DNA from: Halorubrum sp. DM2
Lineage (GTDB): Archaea > Halobacteriota > Halobacteria > Halobacteriales > Haloferacaceae
Reading direction: 5' to 3'
Length of the DNA: 64,000 nt
Assembly (NCBI RefSeq): GCF_901686465.1
Contig: NZ_LR594487.1
Span: forward strand, 434,001 to 498,000
In this document: piece by piece, positions 54,658 to 62,036 of the stretch
How the letters are laid out: the number at the start of each line of letters is the position of its first letter
Numbering within the stretch: the stretch's first letter is position 1
Notes under the pieces: model-generated
Databases searched by the model: none
The model's input: only the letters and a program-made list of their open reading frames with translations
Told to the model about the DNA's origin: nothing
Position numbers and translations under genes: made by a program

Positions 54658-54937
54658 CCGCGTATCGACGCGAGCGGCCGTCCTTCTCTTTCTCGACGAG
54701 TCCGGCGTCACAGAGCAACGTGAGCGCGTGGCTGACGGCGCTGTCGCTTATCGACACGTAGGGCGTGATCTCGTCGAACCTGACGGCGTCGTCGGTCTCG
54801 ACCAGCAGGCGAACGAGCCGGTACCGCGTCTCGTATCCGAACGCCGACAGCGCCTTCACGTCGACGGCCGTCGTCGCGTCGTCGATCAGGACGTCGAGAT
54901 CGGTCTCGGCCGGCGGGTCGGACGAGGACTCGGGCAT
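54584..54937 (-). CDS. ArsR-family winged-helix repressor
   Basis: Protein of 117 residues. The DNA-binding helix is ISDSAVSHALTLLCDAGLVEKEKDGRSRRY. The only Cys is in the recognition-helix region (LLCDAG), and the ELCVCDL As(III) site of classical ArsR is absent, as in many haloarchaeal relatives. It is a candidate regulator for the operator sites of the island. The 47-bp duplication replaces the probable original end (ALDDTR, then stop) with about eight further residues. GTTAATCC lies about 27 bases upstream. Confidence 0.8.
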   Translation of the reverse strand: MPESSSDPPAETDLDVLIDDATTAVDVKALSAFGYETRYRLVRLLVETDDAVRFDEITPYVSISDSAVSHALTLLCDAGLVEKEKDGRSRRYAATRRAEALVTALDDTRRRDAPRRS

Positions 54938-55113
54938 ACCGAAGGTTTCTGTCCGCGATCGGATTAACTTTTTCAGGCGCTAACTCCCCGTCGTCAAGGA
55001 GCGAACCGCGTCAGCGGTGAGCGAGTAGGGTGGGGTAGTTCACCTGTTCTGTCGATACGTCGGACGGCCGAGACGAGACGCGTTTCGTCCCGGGATCGAA
55101 CCGGACACAGCGG

Positions 55114-55566
55114 TCACTCCTCGGCGGCGATCACGTCGAGCTGAACGTCAGCGCCGCCGGGCAGCGAACAGACGCCGACGACGGTCCGCGGCGGGAACTC
55201 GACGGCGTCGAACCGCGACTCGTACGCGCGGTCGACGACCGCCGCAGCGTCCGCATCCGCGAGTTGTACCTCGACTTTCATCACGTCATCGAGCGACGCG
55301 CTGCGGTTTTCGAGCATCAGTTCGAGCCGGTCTAAGCACATCCGAATCTGCTCGTCGACCGGCTCCGACCCCTTCACGTCCCCGTTGATCTCCGGGAGGA
55401 TTCCCTGGAAGAAGACTAGGTCCGACTCCCCGGTCCGCATTCCGAACGCGCCGACGTTGTCGATGCCATCGCGCTGGCGCTTGCTCTCCTCGCTCAGCGA
55501 ATCGTCGACTGTCATTCCACGGTCACTGTTCGTCTGGCCCTTCTGCTCAACTACTCCTTGGGACAC
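55114..55566 (-). CDS. RidA-family protein, copy 2
   Basis: Protein of 150 residues, paralogue of 48306-48761; the last 26 residues are identical and [11 protein letters not shown] is shared. It has the same RidA fold and arginine. The N-terminal 17 residues (MSQGVVEQKGQTNSDRG) differ from copy 1. GTG 55566 lies about 25 bases after the TATA (55588-55595), supporting this start; ATG 55515 is an alternative. Confidence 0.83.
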   Translation of the reverse strand: MSQGVVEQKGQTNSDRGMTVDDSLSEESKRQRDGIDNVGAFGMRTGESDLVFFQGILPEINGDVKGSEPVDEQIRMCLDRLELMLENRSASLDDVMKVEVQLADADAAAVVDRAYESRFDAVEFPPRTVVGVCSLPGGADVQLDVIAAEE

Positions 55567-55571
55567 ACGAT

Positions 55572-55595
55572 TTAGTAATTGCTCAAACGTTAAAA
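55572..55595 (-). promoter_or_regulatory. ridA2 promoter with degenerate operator
   Basis: TTAGTAATTGCTCA (55572-55585) keeps the TGCTCA half-site near the TATA element (plus strand CGTTAAAA, 55588-55595), while the distal half is degenerate. Same layout as the ridA1 and glpF1 promoters. Confidence 0.5.
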
Positions 55596-55699
55596 CCCCT
55601 TTCGATCCGCTCGGTGAGCGCGGTTCTCGTGCCGTCCCCTCGTTAACACCGGTTGGGAATCGTCATGGTGTATTTATCCCCGAGGCGTCACGCTCCGGT

Positions 55700-56374
55700 A
55701 TGAACACAGAGGACGACGTACCCGAAACCGGGGGACCGGATGACGCCTCGACACGGCGTCTGTACGTCGAATTCGAAGTCGAGCCGTCGTCCTCGGCCGA
55801 CTGTCCGTTGAGCGGGTTCGAACGGGACGTCGTGGAGGTACGCCAGCAGCGGACCGCCGACCGGTGTCACACGGACGTGACGCTTTCGCCCGACGACTGC
55901 GGCTGTGCGGACGACGACTGTACCGAGGTCGTCCACGCGGCGAGCGCGGTCGGGGGCCGCTGTCCGTGCGAGGTGTTCAGCGAGTACGGCTGCGTTCCGC
56001 AGATCACCGAGATCAACGGCGACGACGTCGTCGTCGAGACGTACCTGCCCGACCGGGACGTGCTGACCGACCTCGTCGACGGCCTGAAGGCGGTCGTCGA
56101 CGGCATCTCGCTGCGGCGGCTGAAGCGGATCGGTTCGCTCGAACGAGAGGAGCCACGAGCCGACGTGACCCTCAATCTCTTCGAACTGACCGAGAAACAG
56201 CGCGAGGCGGCCGCCGCCGCCGTCGCCGCCGGATACTACTCGCGCCCCCGAGAGGCGGATCTGGGGGAGCTCTCCGCGGACCTCGGGATATCGAAGTCCG
56301 CGCTGTCTCAGCGGCTGACCGCGGTCGAGTCAAAGCTCGCCACCTCCGCCTTTGCGCGGGCGACGGCCGACTGA
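55700..56374 (+). CDS. Cys-rich Bat/DmsR-type HTH-10 regulator
   Basis: Protein of 224 residues. The C-terminal 55 are an HTH-10 domain (LTEKQREAAAAAVAAGYYSRPREADL, GISKSALSQRL). The N-terminal part holds about nine cysteines in CPLSGF, RCHTDV, DCGCADDDC, GRCPCEVF and YGCVP. Such Cys-rich Bat-like proteins include DmsR, which controls haloarchaeal DMSO respiration. The cysteines could sense redox state or bind As(III). TATTTATC (55671-55678) lies about 27 bases before ATG 55700. It probably activates genes of the island. Confidence 0.82.
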   Translation: MNTEDDVPETGGPDDASTRRLYVEFEVEPSSSADCPLSGFERDVVEVRQQRTADRCHTDVTLSPDDCGCADDDCTEVVHAASAVGGRCPCEVFSEYGCVPQITEINGDDVVVETYLPDRDVLTDLVDGLKAVVDGISLRRLKRIGSLEREEPRADVTLNLFELTEKQREAAAAAVAAGYYSRPREADLGELSADLGISKSALSQRLTAVESKLATSAFARATAD

Positions 56375-56448
56375 TCCCACGCCGAGACCGGTCCCTCAGA
56401 CGGACCGTTTCGTCGGTGATCCGTTGGTATCGATCAGAAAATAATAGA

Positions 56449-56462
56449 TGAACAATTATACA
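56449..56462. promoter_or_regulatory. Degenerate copy of the shared operator
   Basis: TGAACAATTATACA with AATAATAGA just before it matches the ridA1/glpF1 operator on its left half. A plus-strand TATA-like TATAATATT follows at 56469-56477. It lies about 200 bases before glpF2; it may be functional for glpF2 or a relic from duplication. Confidence 0.4.
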
Positions 56463-56536
56463 TCCTCTATAATATTCACAACATTCATTTGCCCCAGAAT
56501 TATTCACTCCTACCACGGGGGAGACCGTAAAAAAAT

Positions 56537-56662
56537 ATGCAACGGAACGCTACAACGATACACGAGCGACGACTGCGGGAACCGAGCGGACGAGTGACGG
56601 CCGAAACGACGACGACAGCTCCGCCGTCGGAGCTCACAGGGACGACCACGGGTGAGCGATGA
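56537..56662 (+). CDS. Short leader ORF overlapping glpF2
   Basis: ATG at 56537 opens a 41-codon frame (MQRNATTIHERRLREPSG..) ending in TGA that overlaps the ATG of the second aquaporin as ATGA. The peptide is polar and unlike the glpF1 leader peptide, but the arrangement is the same. Confidence 0.45.
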   Translation: MQRNATTIHERRLREPSGRVTAETTTTAPPSELTGTTTGER

Positions 56663-57426
56663 ACCCGTACGTGGCCGAGGTCATCGGAACCGCGATCCTC
56701 ATTGTCTTCGGCGGCGGCGTCGTCGCCAACGTGGTGCTCGACGAGACGAAGGGGAACGGCGGCGGCTGGATCGTCATCACGTGGGGGTGGGCCATCGGCG
56801 TGTTCATGGGCGTGTTCACCATCAGTCAGGTCAGCGGCGGCCACATCAACCCCGCCGTGACGGTCGGGCTCGCCGCCGCCGGGCTGTTCGACTGGGCGCA
56901 GGTGCCGCTCTACGTCGCCTCGCAGACGCTCGGCGGATTCCTGGGCGGCGTTACGGTGTGGCTAGCCTACAAGGATCACTTCGCGATCACGGAAGCCGAG
57001 GACGCGAAGCTGGCGATCTTCTCGACCGCTCCCGAGATCCGAAACTACGCGTCGAACCTGATAACCGAAATCATCGGGACGTTCGTGTTGGTTTTTGCCG
57101 TATTGTACCTGAACTCCGCCGGCTTCGTCGACGGGACGTCCGGCCAGATCCTCCAGACGATCACCATTGACGGACAGGAGGTCGGGTTCGGGCTCGGTGC
57201 GCTGTCGGCGCTCCCGATCGCGTTGGTCGTCCTCGGGATCGGGTTGTCGCTCGGCGGCCCCACCGGTTACGCGATCAACCCCGCACGGGACCTCGGACCG
57301 CGCGTCGCACACGCAGTCCTCCCGTTCCCGCACAAGGGACCGTCGGACTGGGCGTACTCCTGGGTCCCCGTCGTGGGACCGATCCTCGGCGCGCTCCTCG
57401 CGGCCGGGCTGTATCGGGTCCTGTAG
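56659..57426 (+). CDS. Aquaglyceroporin (MIP family), copy 2
   Basis: Protein of 255 residues, aligned end to end with copy 1 and differing at only about 20 positions. Both NPA loops (GGHINPAVTVG, GYAINPARDLG) are intact. DNA outside the coding region is not alike, and codons are GC-richer than in copy 1. It probably conducts glycerol and As(OH)3. The gene points away from ridA2 and toward the HTH-10 gene. Confidence 0.9.
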   Translation: MNPYVAEVIGTAILIVFGGGVVANVVLDETKGNGGGWIVITWGWAIGVFMGVFTISQVSGGHINPAVTVGLAAAGLFDWAQVPLYVASQTLGGFLGGVTVWLAYKDHFAITEAEDAKLAIFSTAPEIRNYASNLITEIIGTFVLVFAVLYLNSAGFVDGTSGQILQTITIDGQEVGFGLGALSALPIALVVLGIGLSLGGPTGYAINPARDLGPRVAHAVLPFPHKGPSDWAYSWVPVVGPILGALLAAGLYRVL

Positions 57427-57517
57427 CAGGGAATCGCCCCTCCGTGGGCCGGCGGTGTACGAATCCCGGAACACGCTGGAGAGGGCTCGGGAGGGGTGTT
57501 GAGTTCGGCTGCGAGAA

Positions 57518-57916
57518 TCACTCGCGCTGGTCGAACCGGGTCGTCGGGCGGTCCTCGCGGTCCATTCCCTCGACCACGCGTCGGACGATGGTGGCCTCGG
57601 CGCCGTGGAGGCGCTGTGACACCGCGGACTTAGAGATGTCGAACTCGGCGGCGAGATCCGAGAGCGTCGCTTCCCGCGGGTCGGAGTAGTACCCGGCTTC
57701 GACCGCTCGAAGCAGCGTCTGACGCTGTACCGCGGTCAGATCTGCGGGATCGACCGGGACCGCCGATCTCTCCTCGCCGCTGACGTCGCGGACCCGTGCT
57801 CCGTTGACGTCGAGTTCCGCGATTTCGCCTAACACGGCCGCGACGTCGGCACCCGGATCGATCTCTATGGAGACCGTGTGCCCGCCGTCGCGCTCGCTCG
57901 CGTCGTTCGTGGCCAT
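57518..57916 (-). CDS. Small HTH-10 (Bat-type) regulator
   Basis: Protein of 132 residues. The C-terminal helix-turn-helix (LTAVQRQTLLRAVEAGYYSDPREATL, DISKSAVSQRL) is close to that of 55700-56374, but the N-terminal 75 residues lack the Cys-rich sensor and look like a short alpha/beta domain (HTVSIEIDPGADVAAVLGEIAEL). AATACATAAC about 27 bases upstream supports ATG 57916. It is divergent from the MoCo operon and is its likely local regulator. Confidence 0.8.
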   Translation of the reverse strand: MATNDASERDGGHTVSIEIDPGADVAAVLGEIAELDVNGARVRDVSGEERSAVPVDPADLTAVQRQTLLRAVEAGYYSDPREATLSDLAAEFDISKSAVSQRLHGAEATIVRRVVEGMDREDRPTTRFDQRE

Positions 57917-57997
57917 CGGTATGTCCGAGTTACTGAAGTTATGTATTGAAAGAATCAAACAGATTCTGATAAACTATGTAGGTTATTAAATATCCAG

Positions 57998-58058
57998 CGA
58001 GAGTCGTGGGGGCACCGCTTGCTCCGGAGCGCGACTCTCGGACGACGCGGTGTGCCCC
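57998..58058. promoter_or_regulatory. Interleaved inverted repeats upstream of the MoCo operon
   Basis: CGAGAGTC (57998-58005) pairs with GACTCTCG (58033-58040), and GGGGGCACCGC (58008-58018) nearly pairs with GCGGTGTGCCCC (58047-58058), in alternating order; the perfect palindrome GCTCCGGAGC (58021-58030) sits in the middle. The block lies about 60 bases upstream of the TATA at 58118, where an activator would bind. Confidence 0.55.
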
Positions 58059-58117
58059 ATCAGAGTCGTTCCTCGGACCGGTCGCTACGGCGTTCTCCGT
58101 TCCGAAATCTCAGATAG

Positions 58118-58139
58118 TATTTAAACGACTGTAATATAC
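58118..58139 (+). promoter_or_regulatory. Core promoter of the MoCo operon
   Basis: TATTTAAA (58118-58125) and TAATATAC (58132-58139) are both TATA-like. Start of transcription would fall near 58145-58165, giving a short leader before ATG 58179. Confidence 0.5.
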
Positions 58140-58178
58140 AGGAGTAGCCATTGGGTGGCCGGGCTGTAATCCGTAGAT

Positions 58179-58424
58179 ATGCATCGTGACCACGAGGCTC
58201 CACCCGACATCGACGACGATGAGTTCGACGGCTGGGCCGAAGACCAGCTCGGTGACGTCGAGTACGACACCGAACTGGGCAAAGAGATGGGAAAAGACGC
58301 CATCCGCCTCGCTCGCGGCGAGATGGACGAAGCGGAGTTCCACGAGAAGTACCACGAGCAGGTAAAAGACGAGTTCGGCTTGGACGACCGGCCGACGAAA
58401 CCGGAGGGGTTCGACGATGAGTAG
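58179..58424 (+). CDS. Small accessory protein of haloarchaeal MoCo oxidoreductase operons
   Basis: Acidic soluble protein of 81 residues: YDTELGKEMGKDAIRLARGEMDEAEFHEKYHEQVKDEF is typical of a short domain seen at the N-terminus of 4Fe-4S ferredoxins or as a separate first gene in haloarchaeal DMSO-reductase-type operons (recalled, not searched). It has no Cys. Its stop overlaps the ATG of the catalytic subunit by eight bases. It may chaperone or regulate the catalytic subunit. Confidence 0.65.
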   Translation: MHRDHEAPPDIDDDEFDGWAEDQLGDVEYDTELGKEMGKDAIRLARGEMDEAEFHEKYHEQVKDEFGLDDRPTKPEGFDDE

Positions 58425-61155
58425 CGACGGACTCGATCTGACGAGGCGGGACGCGCTGAAGGCCGGCGGCGTCGCGGCCGCGGCGCTGGGCATCGGTGGC
58501 AGCGCGTCGTTCCTCCAGGAGGCCGAAGCGCAGTCGACCAGCCTGGAGTACGAGGAGGTGCCGACCGCCTGCTGGGTCGGCAAGCAGGACTGCGGGGCGG
58601 TCGCCAAGAAGGTCGGCAACCGCGTCGTCAAGTACGAGGGGCATCCCGACGACCCGCGCACGGAGGGGTCGCTCTGTCCGAAGGGCCAGGCCCAGATCGA
58701 ACAGGTCTACAGCCCGTATCGAATCAAGGCCCCCCTCAAGCGGACGAACGACAAGGGCCAGTTCGGCGAGTTCCAAGAGATCAGCTGGGAGCAGGCGATG
58801 GACGAGATCGGCGAGGACCTGAAGGCGAAACTCGAAGACGACCCCCGCCGCGTCGTCTTCCAGGTCGGCCGGAAGAAATCGCCGCAGTGGCAGGAGGACG
58901 CGTGGGTGACCGGCACGAGCGACAAGTACGGCAGCATGGAGAAGTACGGCCACGGCGCGACCTGTTCCGACTCGGGATACCGCGCCCAGGAGCTGATGTT
59001 CGCCACGCACGGCGTCTCGGAGACCGACTTCGAGAACTGTCAGTACTACATCGGCTGGGGGCACAACGTCGCTCAGGGCGGCGGTGCCCACATGTGTCAG
59101 ATCACGTGGCCGAAACAGGTCGCCGACGCCCGCGACGACCAGGGCATGGAGAGCGTCTCGATCGACCCGCAGCGGCGTAACTCCGGCCCCTACACCGACA
59201 CCTGGCTCCCGATCGAGCCGGGGACGGACATGGCCTTCTGGCTGGCGTTCAACAGCGTCCTCGTCGAGAACGGCTACATCGACGAGGAGTACCTGACGAC
59301 CGCGACCAACGCGCCGTGTCTCGTCGCCACCGAAGGCGACGAGGAAGGCCACATCCTCCGGACCGACGACGCCGAGGACCCCGGCGAGGAGTACACCTGG
59401 GCCGACGGCGAACTCGTCTGGGACGAGGCCGCCGGCGAGGCGGTCGCCCACGAGGAGGCGTCGTCGCCGGAGAACGTCGCACTGCGAGGGACCTACGAGG
59501 TCGACGGCGTCGAAGCGCGTCCGGCCTTCGATCTCTACCTCGATCAGATCTCCCAGTACGACCCCGAGTGGGCCGCCGAGATCACCGACCTCGAAGCCGA
59601 CGAGATCGAACAGACCGCCCTCGACTGGGGCGAGAACGCCGAGATCGGCGCGACCGTCGAACGGAACGGCATCGAGATCCCGTACCGACCCGTCGGGACC
59701 CACGGCTACCACGTCGCCCAACAGGAGATGGGCGTCCAGACGACGATGGCCCAGTACCACGCCTCGATGCTGGTCGGGGCGGTCGACGTGGTCGGTTCGA
59801 CGCGCGTCCGGAAAGGCAAGTACGCCGAGCCACAGGACTATCGCCAGCCGTTCCGCGACCAGGCGTTCCACCCGGAGAAGATCACGCCGAACCCGGACGG
59901 CCCGTCGCTGGGCGGGAGCATGTTCCACCCCATCGACTCGACGGCGTACTCTCAGAGCCACGTCAGCCAGACCAACCCCGACAAGTACAATCTCCCCTAC
60001 GAGCCCGAGGAGATGGCGTGGATCGTCCAGATGGCCAACCCAGTCCACTCGGCGCCCCAGACCGACACGGTCATCGAGAGCATGAGCGAGGTCGACACGA
60101 CCGTCGTCGTCGACCCGTGGATGAGCGCGACCGCCGACGTGGCCGCCGACTACGTGCTGCCCGCGGCGACCGCCGACAAGCTCCAGGGGCCGACCGGCGG
60201 CTGGAACGGCTACGCCGACATCGAGCACATCCGGTTCCCCTCGATGGACCCGCTGTGGGACAGCAAGCCCGACGCGGAGATCTTCATCCAGATGGCGAAG
60301 GCGGTCGACGCCTACGAGGAGTACGTCCTCGACATCAACTCCGAGCTCGGGCTCGACGGGACAGAGTACGCGTACTCGGGCGCCGACGAGGCGCCGGACG
60401 ACCCGAGCGAGTTCCTCCGGGACGGCCTCGACCGCTGGGCGAAGACGAAGGGCCACGACCTCGACTGGTTCCGCGAGGGGAACGTCATCACCAACGAGTG
60501 GGAGGTCGGCGACGGCAACCGCTACGCCTACACGTGGGGGATGGACAACGGCTACGGCGATTTCAACCCCTACGACGCCAAACACGAGTTCTACAGCGAG
60601 ACGCTGTTCCGGCTCGGCGAGCGCGTCGACGAACTGTTCGCCGACTCGAAGTTCGACGACCCGGAGGCGGAGTTCCCGTACCTCCAGGATTACACCGCCT
60701 ATCCGACCTGGCGGCAGCCGACGATGTACGACTCGCCCGACGAGTACGACCTGACGCTGTTCAGCTGGCACCAGATCGAGCACAAGCAGTCGCGGACGAG
60801 CACGAACAAGCTGCTCAACGAGATCGCGCCGGCCTCGTCGATCCGGCTGAACCCCAAAGACGCCGAGCGGATCGGCGTCGAGACCGGCGACGAGGTGACG
60901 ATCGAGACCCACAACGCCCAGACCGGCGAAACCTACGAGGCCGAGGGCGTCGTGATGATTCAAGACGGCGTCAAACTCGGTTCCCTGGGCCTTCCGGCCC
61001 ACCACGGGACCTGGAAAGACAGCGTGACGGAGGCCCTCGACGAGGGGCCGCACTGTAACACGATCCTTCCCAGCGGCCCGGGCTACCTCGGCCTCGACAA
61101 CGGCCAGGCGTTCCAGGTCCGTGCGAAGGTCGAACCCAAGGGAGGTGACGACTGA
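58417..61155 (+). CDS. Respiratory MoCo oxidoreductase catalytic subunit (ArrA/PsrA type)
   Basis: Protein of 912 residues. A Tat signal (LTRRDALKAGGVAAAALG) directs export. The FS0 region has C52, C59 and C87 at normal spacing, but Gly55 replaces the second Cys. Cys183 in YGHGATCSDSGYRAQ is at the likely Mo-ligand site; a Cys ligand fits arsenate, polysulfide, thiosulfate or tetrathionate reductases rather than DmsA (Ser) or NarG (Asp). Context (aio, acr3) favours arsenate reductase, but DMSO-type or sulfur-oxyanion reduction remains possible. GGAGGGG precedes ATG 58417. Confidence 0.8.
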   Translation: MSSDGLDLTRRDALKAGGVAAAALGIGGSASFLQEAEAQSTSLEYEEVPTACWVGKQDCGAVAKKVGNRVVKYEGHPDDPRTEGSLCPKGQAQIEQVYSPYRIKAPLKRTNDKGQFGEFQEISWEQAMDEIGEDLKAKLEDDPRRVVFQVGRKKSPQWQEDAWVTGTSDKYGSMEKYGHGATCSDSGYRAQELMFATHGVSETDFENCQYYIGWGHNVAQGGGAHMCQITWPKQVADARDDQGMESVSIDPQRRNSGPYTDTWLPIEPGTDMAFWLAFNSVLVENGYIDEEYLTTATNAPCLVATEGDEEGHILRTDDAEDPGEEYTWADGELVWDEAAGEAVAHEEASSPENVALRGTYEVDGVEARPAFDLYLDQISQYDPEWAAEITDLEADEIEQTALDWGENAEIGATVERNGIEIPYRPVGTHGYHVAQQEMGVQTTMAQYHASMLVGAVDVVGSTRVRKGKYAEPQDYRQPFRDQAFHPEKITPNPDGPSLGGSMFHPIDSTAYSQSHVSQTNPDKYNLPYEPEEMAWIVQMANPVHSAPQTDTVIESMSEVDTTVVVDPWMSATADVAADYVLPAATADKLQGPTGGWNGYADIEHIRFPSMDPLWDSKPDAEIFIQMAKAVDAYEEYVLDINSELGLDGTEYAYSGADEAPDDPSEFLRDGLDRWAKTKGHDLDWFREGNVITNEWEVGDGNRYAYTWGMDNGYGDFNPYDAKHEFYSETLFRLGERVDELFADSKFDDPEAEFPYLQDYTAYPTWRQPTMYDSPDEYDLTLFSWHQIEHKQSRTSTNKLLNEIAPASSIRLNPKDAERIGVETGDEVTIETHNAQTGETYEAEGVVMIQDGVKLGSLGLPAHHGTWKDSVTEALDEGPHCNTILPSGPGYLGLDNGQAFQVRAKVEPKGGDD

Positions 61156-62036
61156 TGACACAACTCGGCATGGCGATCGACTTGGAGCGGTGTTACGGCT
61201 GTCGGGCCTGTATGGAGGCCTGTAAGGTCGAGAACAGCACGCCCCGCGGGGCGTTCTGGATGCACGTCTTCCGCTTCGAGGAGGGCGAGTATCCGGAGAC
61301 CGAACAGACCAACATGCCCCGGCCGTGCCAGCACTGCTCGGAGCCGTCGTGTGCGTCGGCCTGTCCGACCTCGGCGCGGTTCAAACGCGAGGAGGACGGG
61401 ATCGTCCTCACCGACTACGACCGCTGTATCGGCTGCCGGTACTGCGAGATCGGCTGCCCGTACGGCGTCAACTACGCGCAGTTCGAACACCCCGAAGACG
61501 CCCAGTACGGGTACGGCTCCGAATCGAACGAGCACAACGGCGACGACACGCACGGATCGGGCACCTTCGCGGAGGCGCTCGGCGACGAGGCGCCCGGCGA
61601 GGGCAAGCCGCCGTGGCACGACCCGATACTCGACGAGCCCACCGAACCCCGCGGTACACAGATGACCGGCCCCCAGCCGGAGGGCGTGATGAGCAAGTGT
61701 ACGATGTGTGCGCACCGCCAGGATAACCCCGAACGCGGCCAGCAGGGGACGACCGCCTGCCAGGAGACCTGTCCGGTCGACGCGATCAAGTTCGGCGACA
61801 TGGAGGATCCCGAAAGCGATCCCAATCAGCACCTCGAGGATAAGTCCTCGTCGTCGACGTTCAAGCTGCTCGAGGACCGCGGCACCGAGCCGAACGTCGT
61901 CTACATCGGCGACGAGCCCGGCGACGACGCCCGCGCCATCGAGGACGCGGACACGTTCAAGGACCCGCAGGAGGCCATCGAGATCGAGAAGAACCCGCCT
62001 GAGAGCCGCTCGACCGACGTGGAGGTGGGCCAATGA
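61155..62036 (+). CDS. Four-cluster ferredoxin-type electron transfer subunit
   Basis: Protein of 293 residues of the DmsB/PsrB/ArrB type. Sixteen cysteines in four groups can bind four [4Fe-4S] clusters: CYGCRACMEACK, CQHCSEPSCASACP, CIGCRYCEIGCPYG and CTMC..CQETCP. Between the third and fourth groups is an acidic insert of about 60 residues. It links the catalytic subunit with the membrane anchor. ATG 61155 overlaps the upstream stop by one base (TGATG) and has GGAGG about 9 bases before it. Confidence 0.9.
   Translation: MTQLGMAIDLERCYGCRACMEACKVENSTPRGAFWMHVFRFEEGEYPETEQTNMPRPCQHCSEPSCASACPTSARFKREEDGIVLTDYDRCIGCRYCEIGCPYGVNYAQFEHPEDAQYGYGSESNEHNGDDTHGSGTFAEALGDEAPGEGKPPWHDPILDEPTEPRGTQMTGPQPEGVMSKCTMCAHRQDNPERGQQGTTACQETCPVDAIKFGDMEDPESDPNQHLEDKSSSSTFKLLEDRGTEPNVVYIGDEPGDDARAIEDADTFKDPQEAIEIEKNPPESRSTDVEVGQ

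Noticed and set aside
58417-61155. Naming the MoCo subunit DmsA (DMSO reductase)
   Set aside because: A Cys sits at the likely Mo-ligand position where DmsA has Ser. I left the gene symbol blank because the substrate is not proven.
58060-61161. Long minus-strand open frame of about 1030 codons opposite the MoCo subunit
   Set aside because: It mirrors the codons of a clear family protein on the plus strand; GC-rich third positions remove stops on the opposite strand. No domain is recognisable in it.
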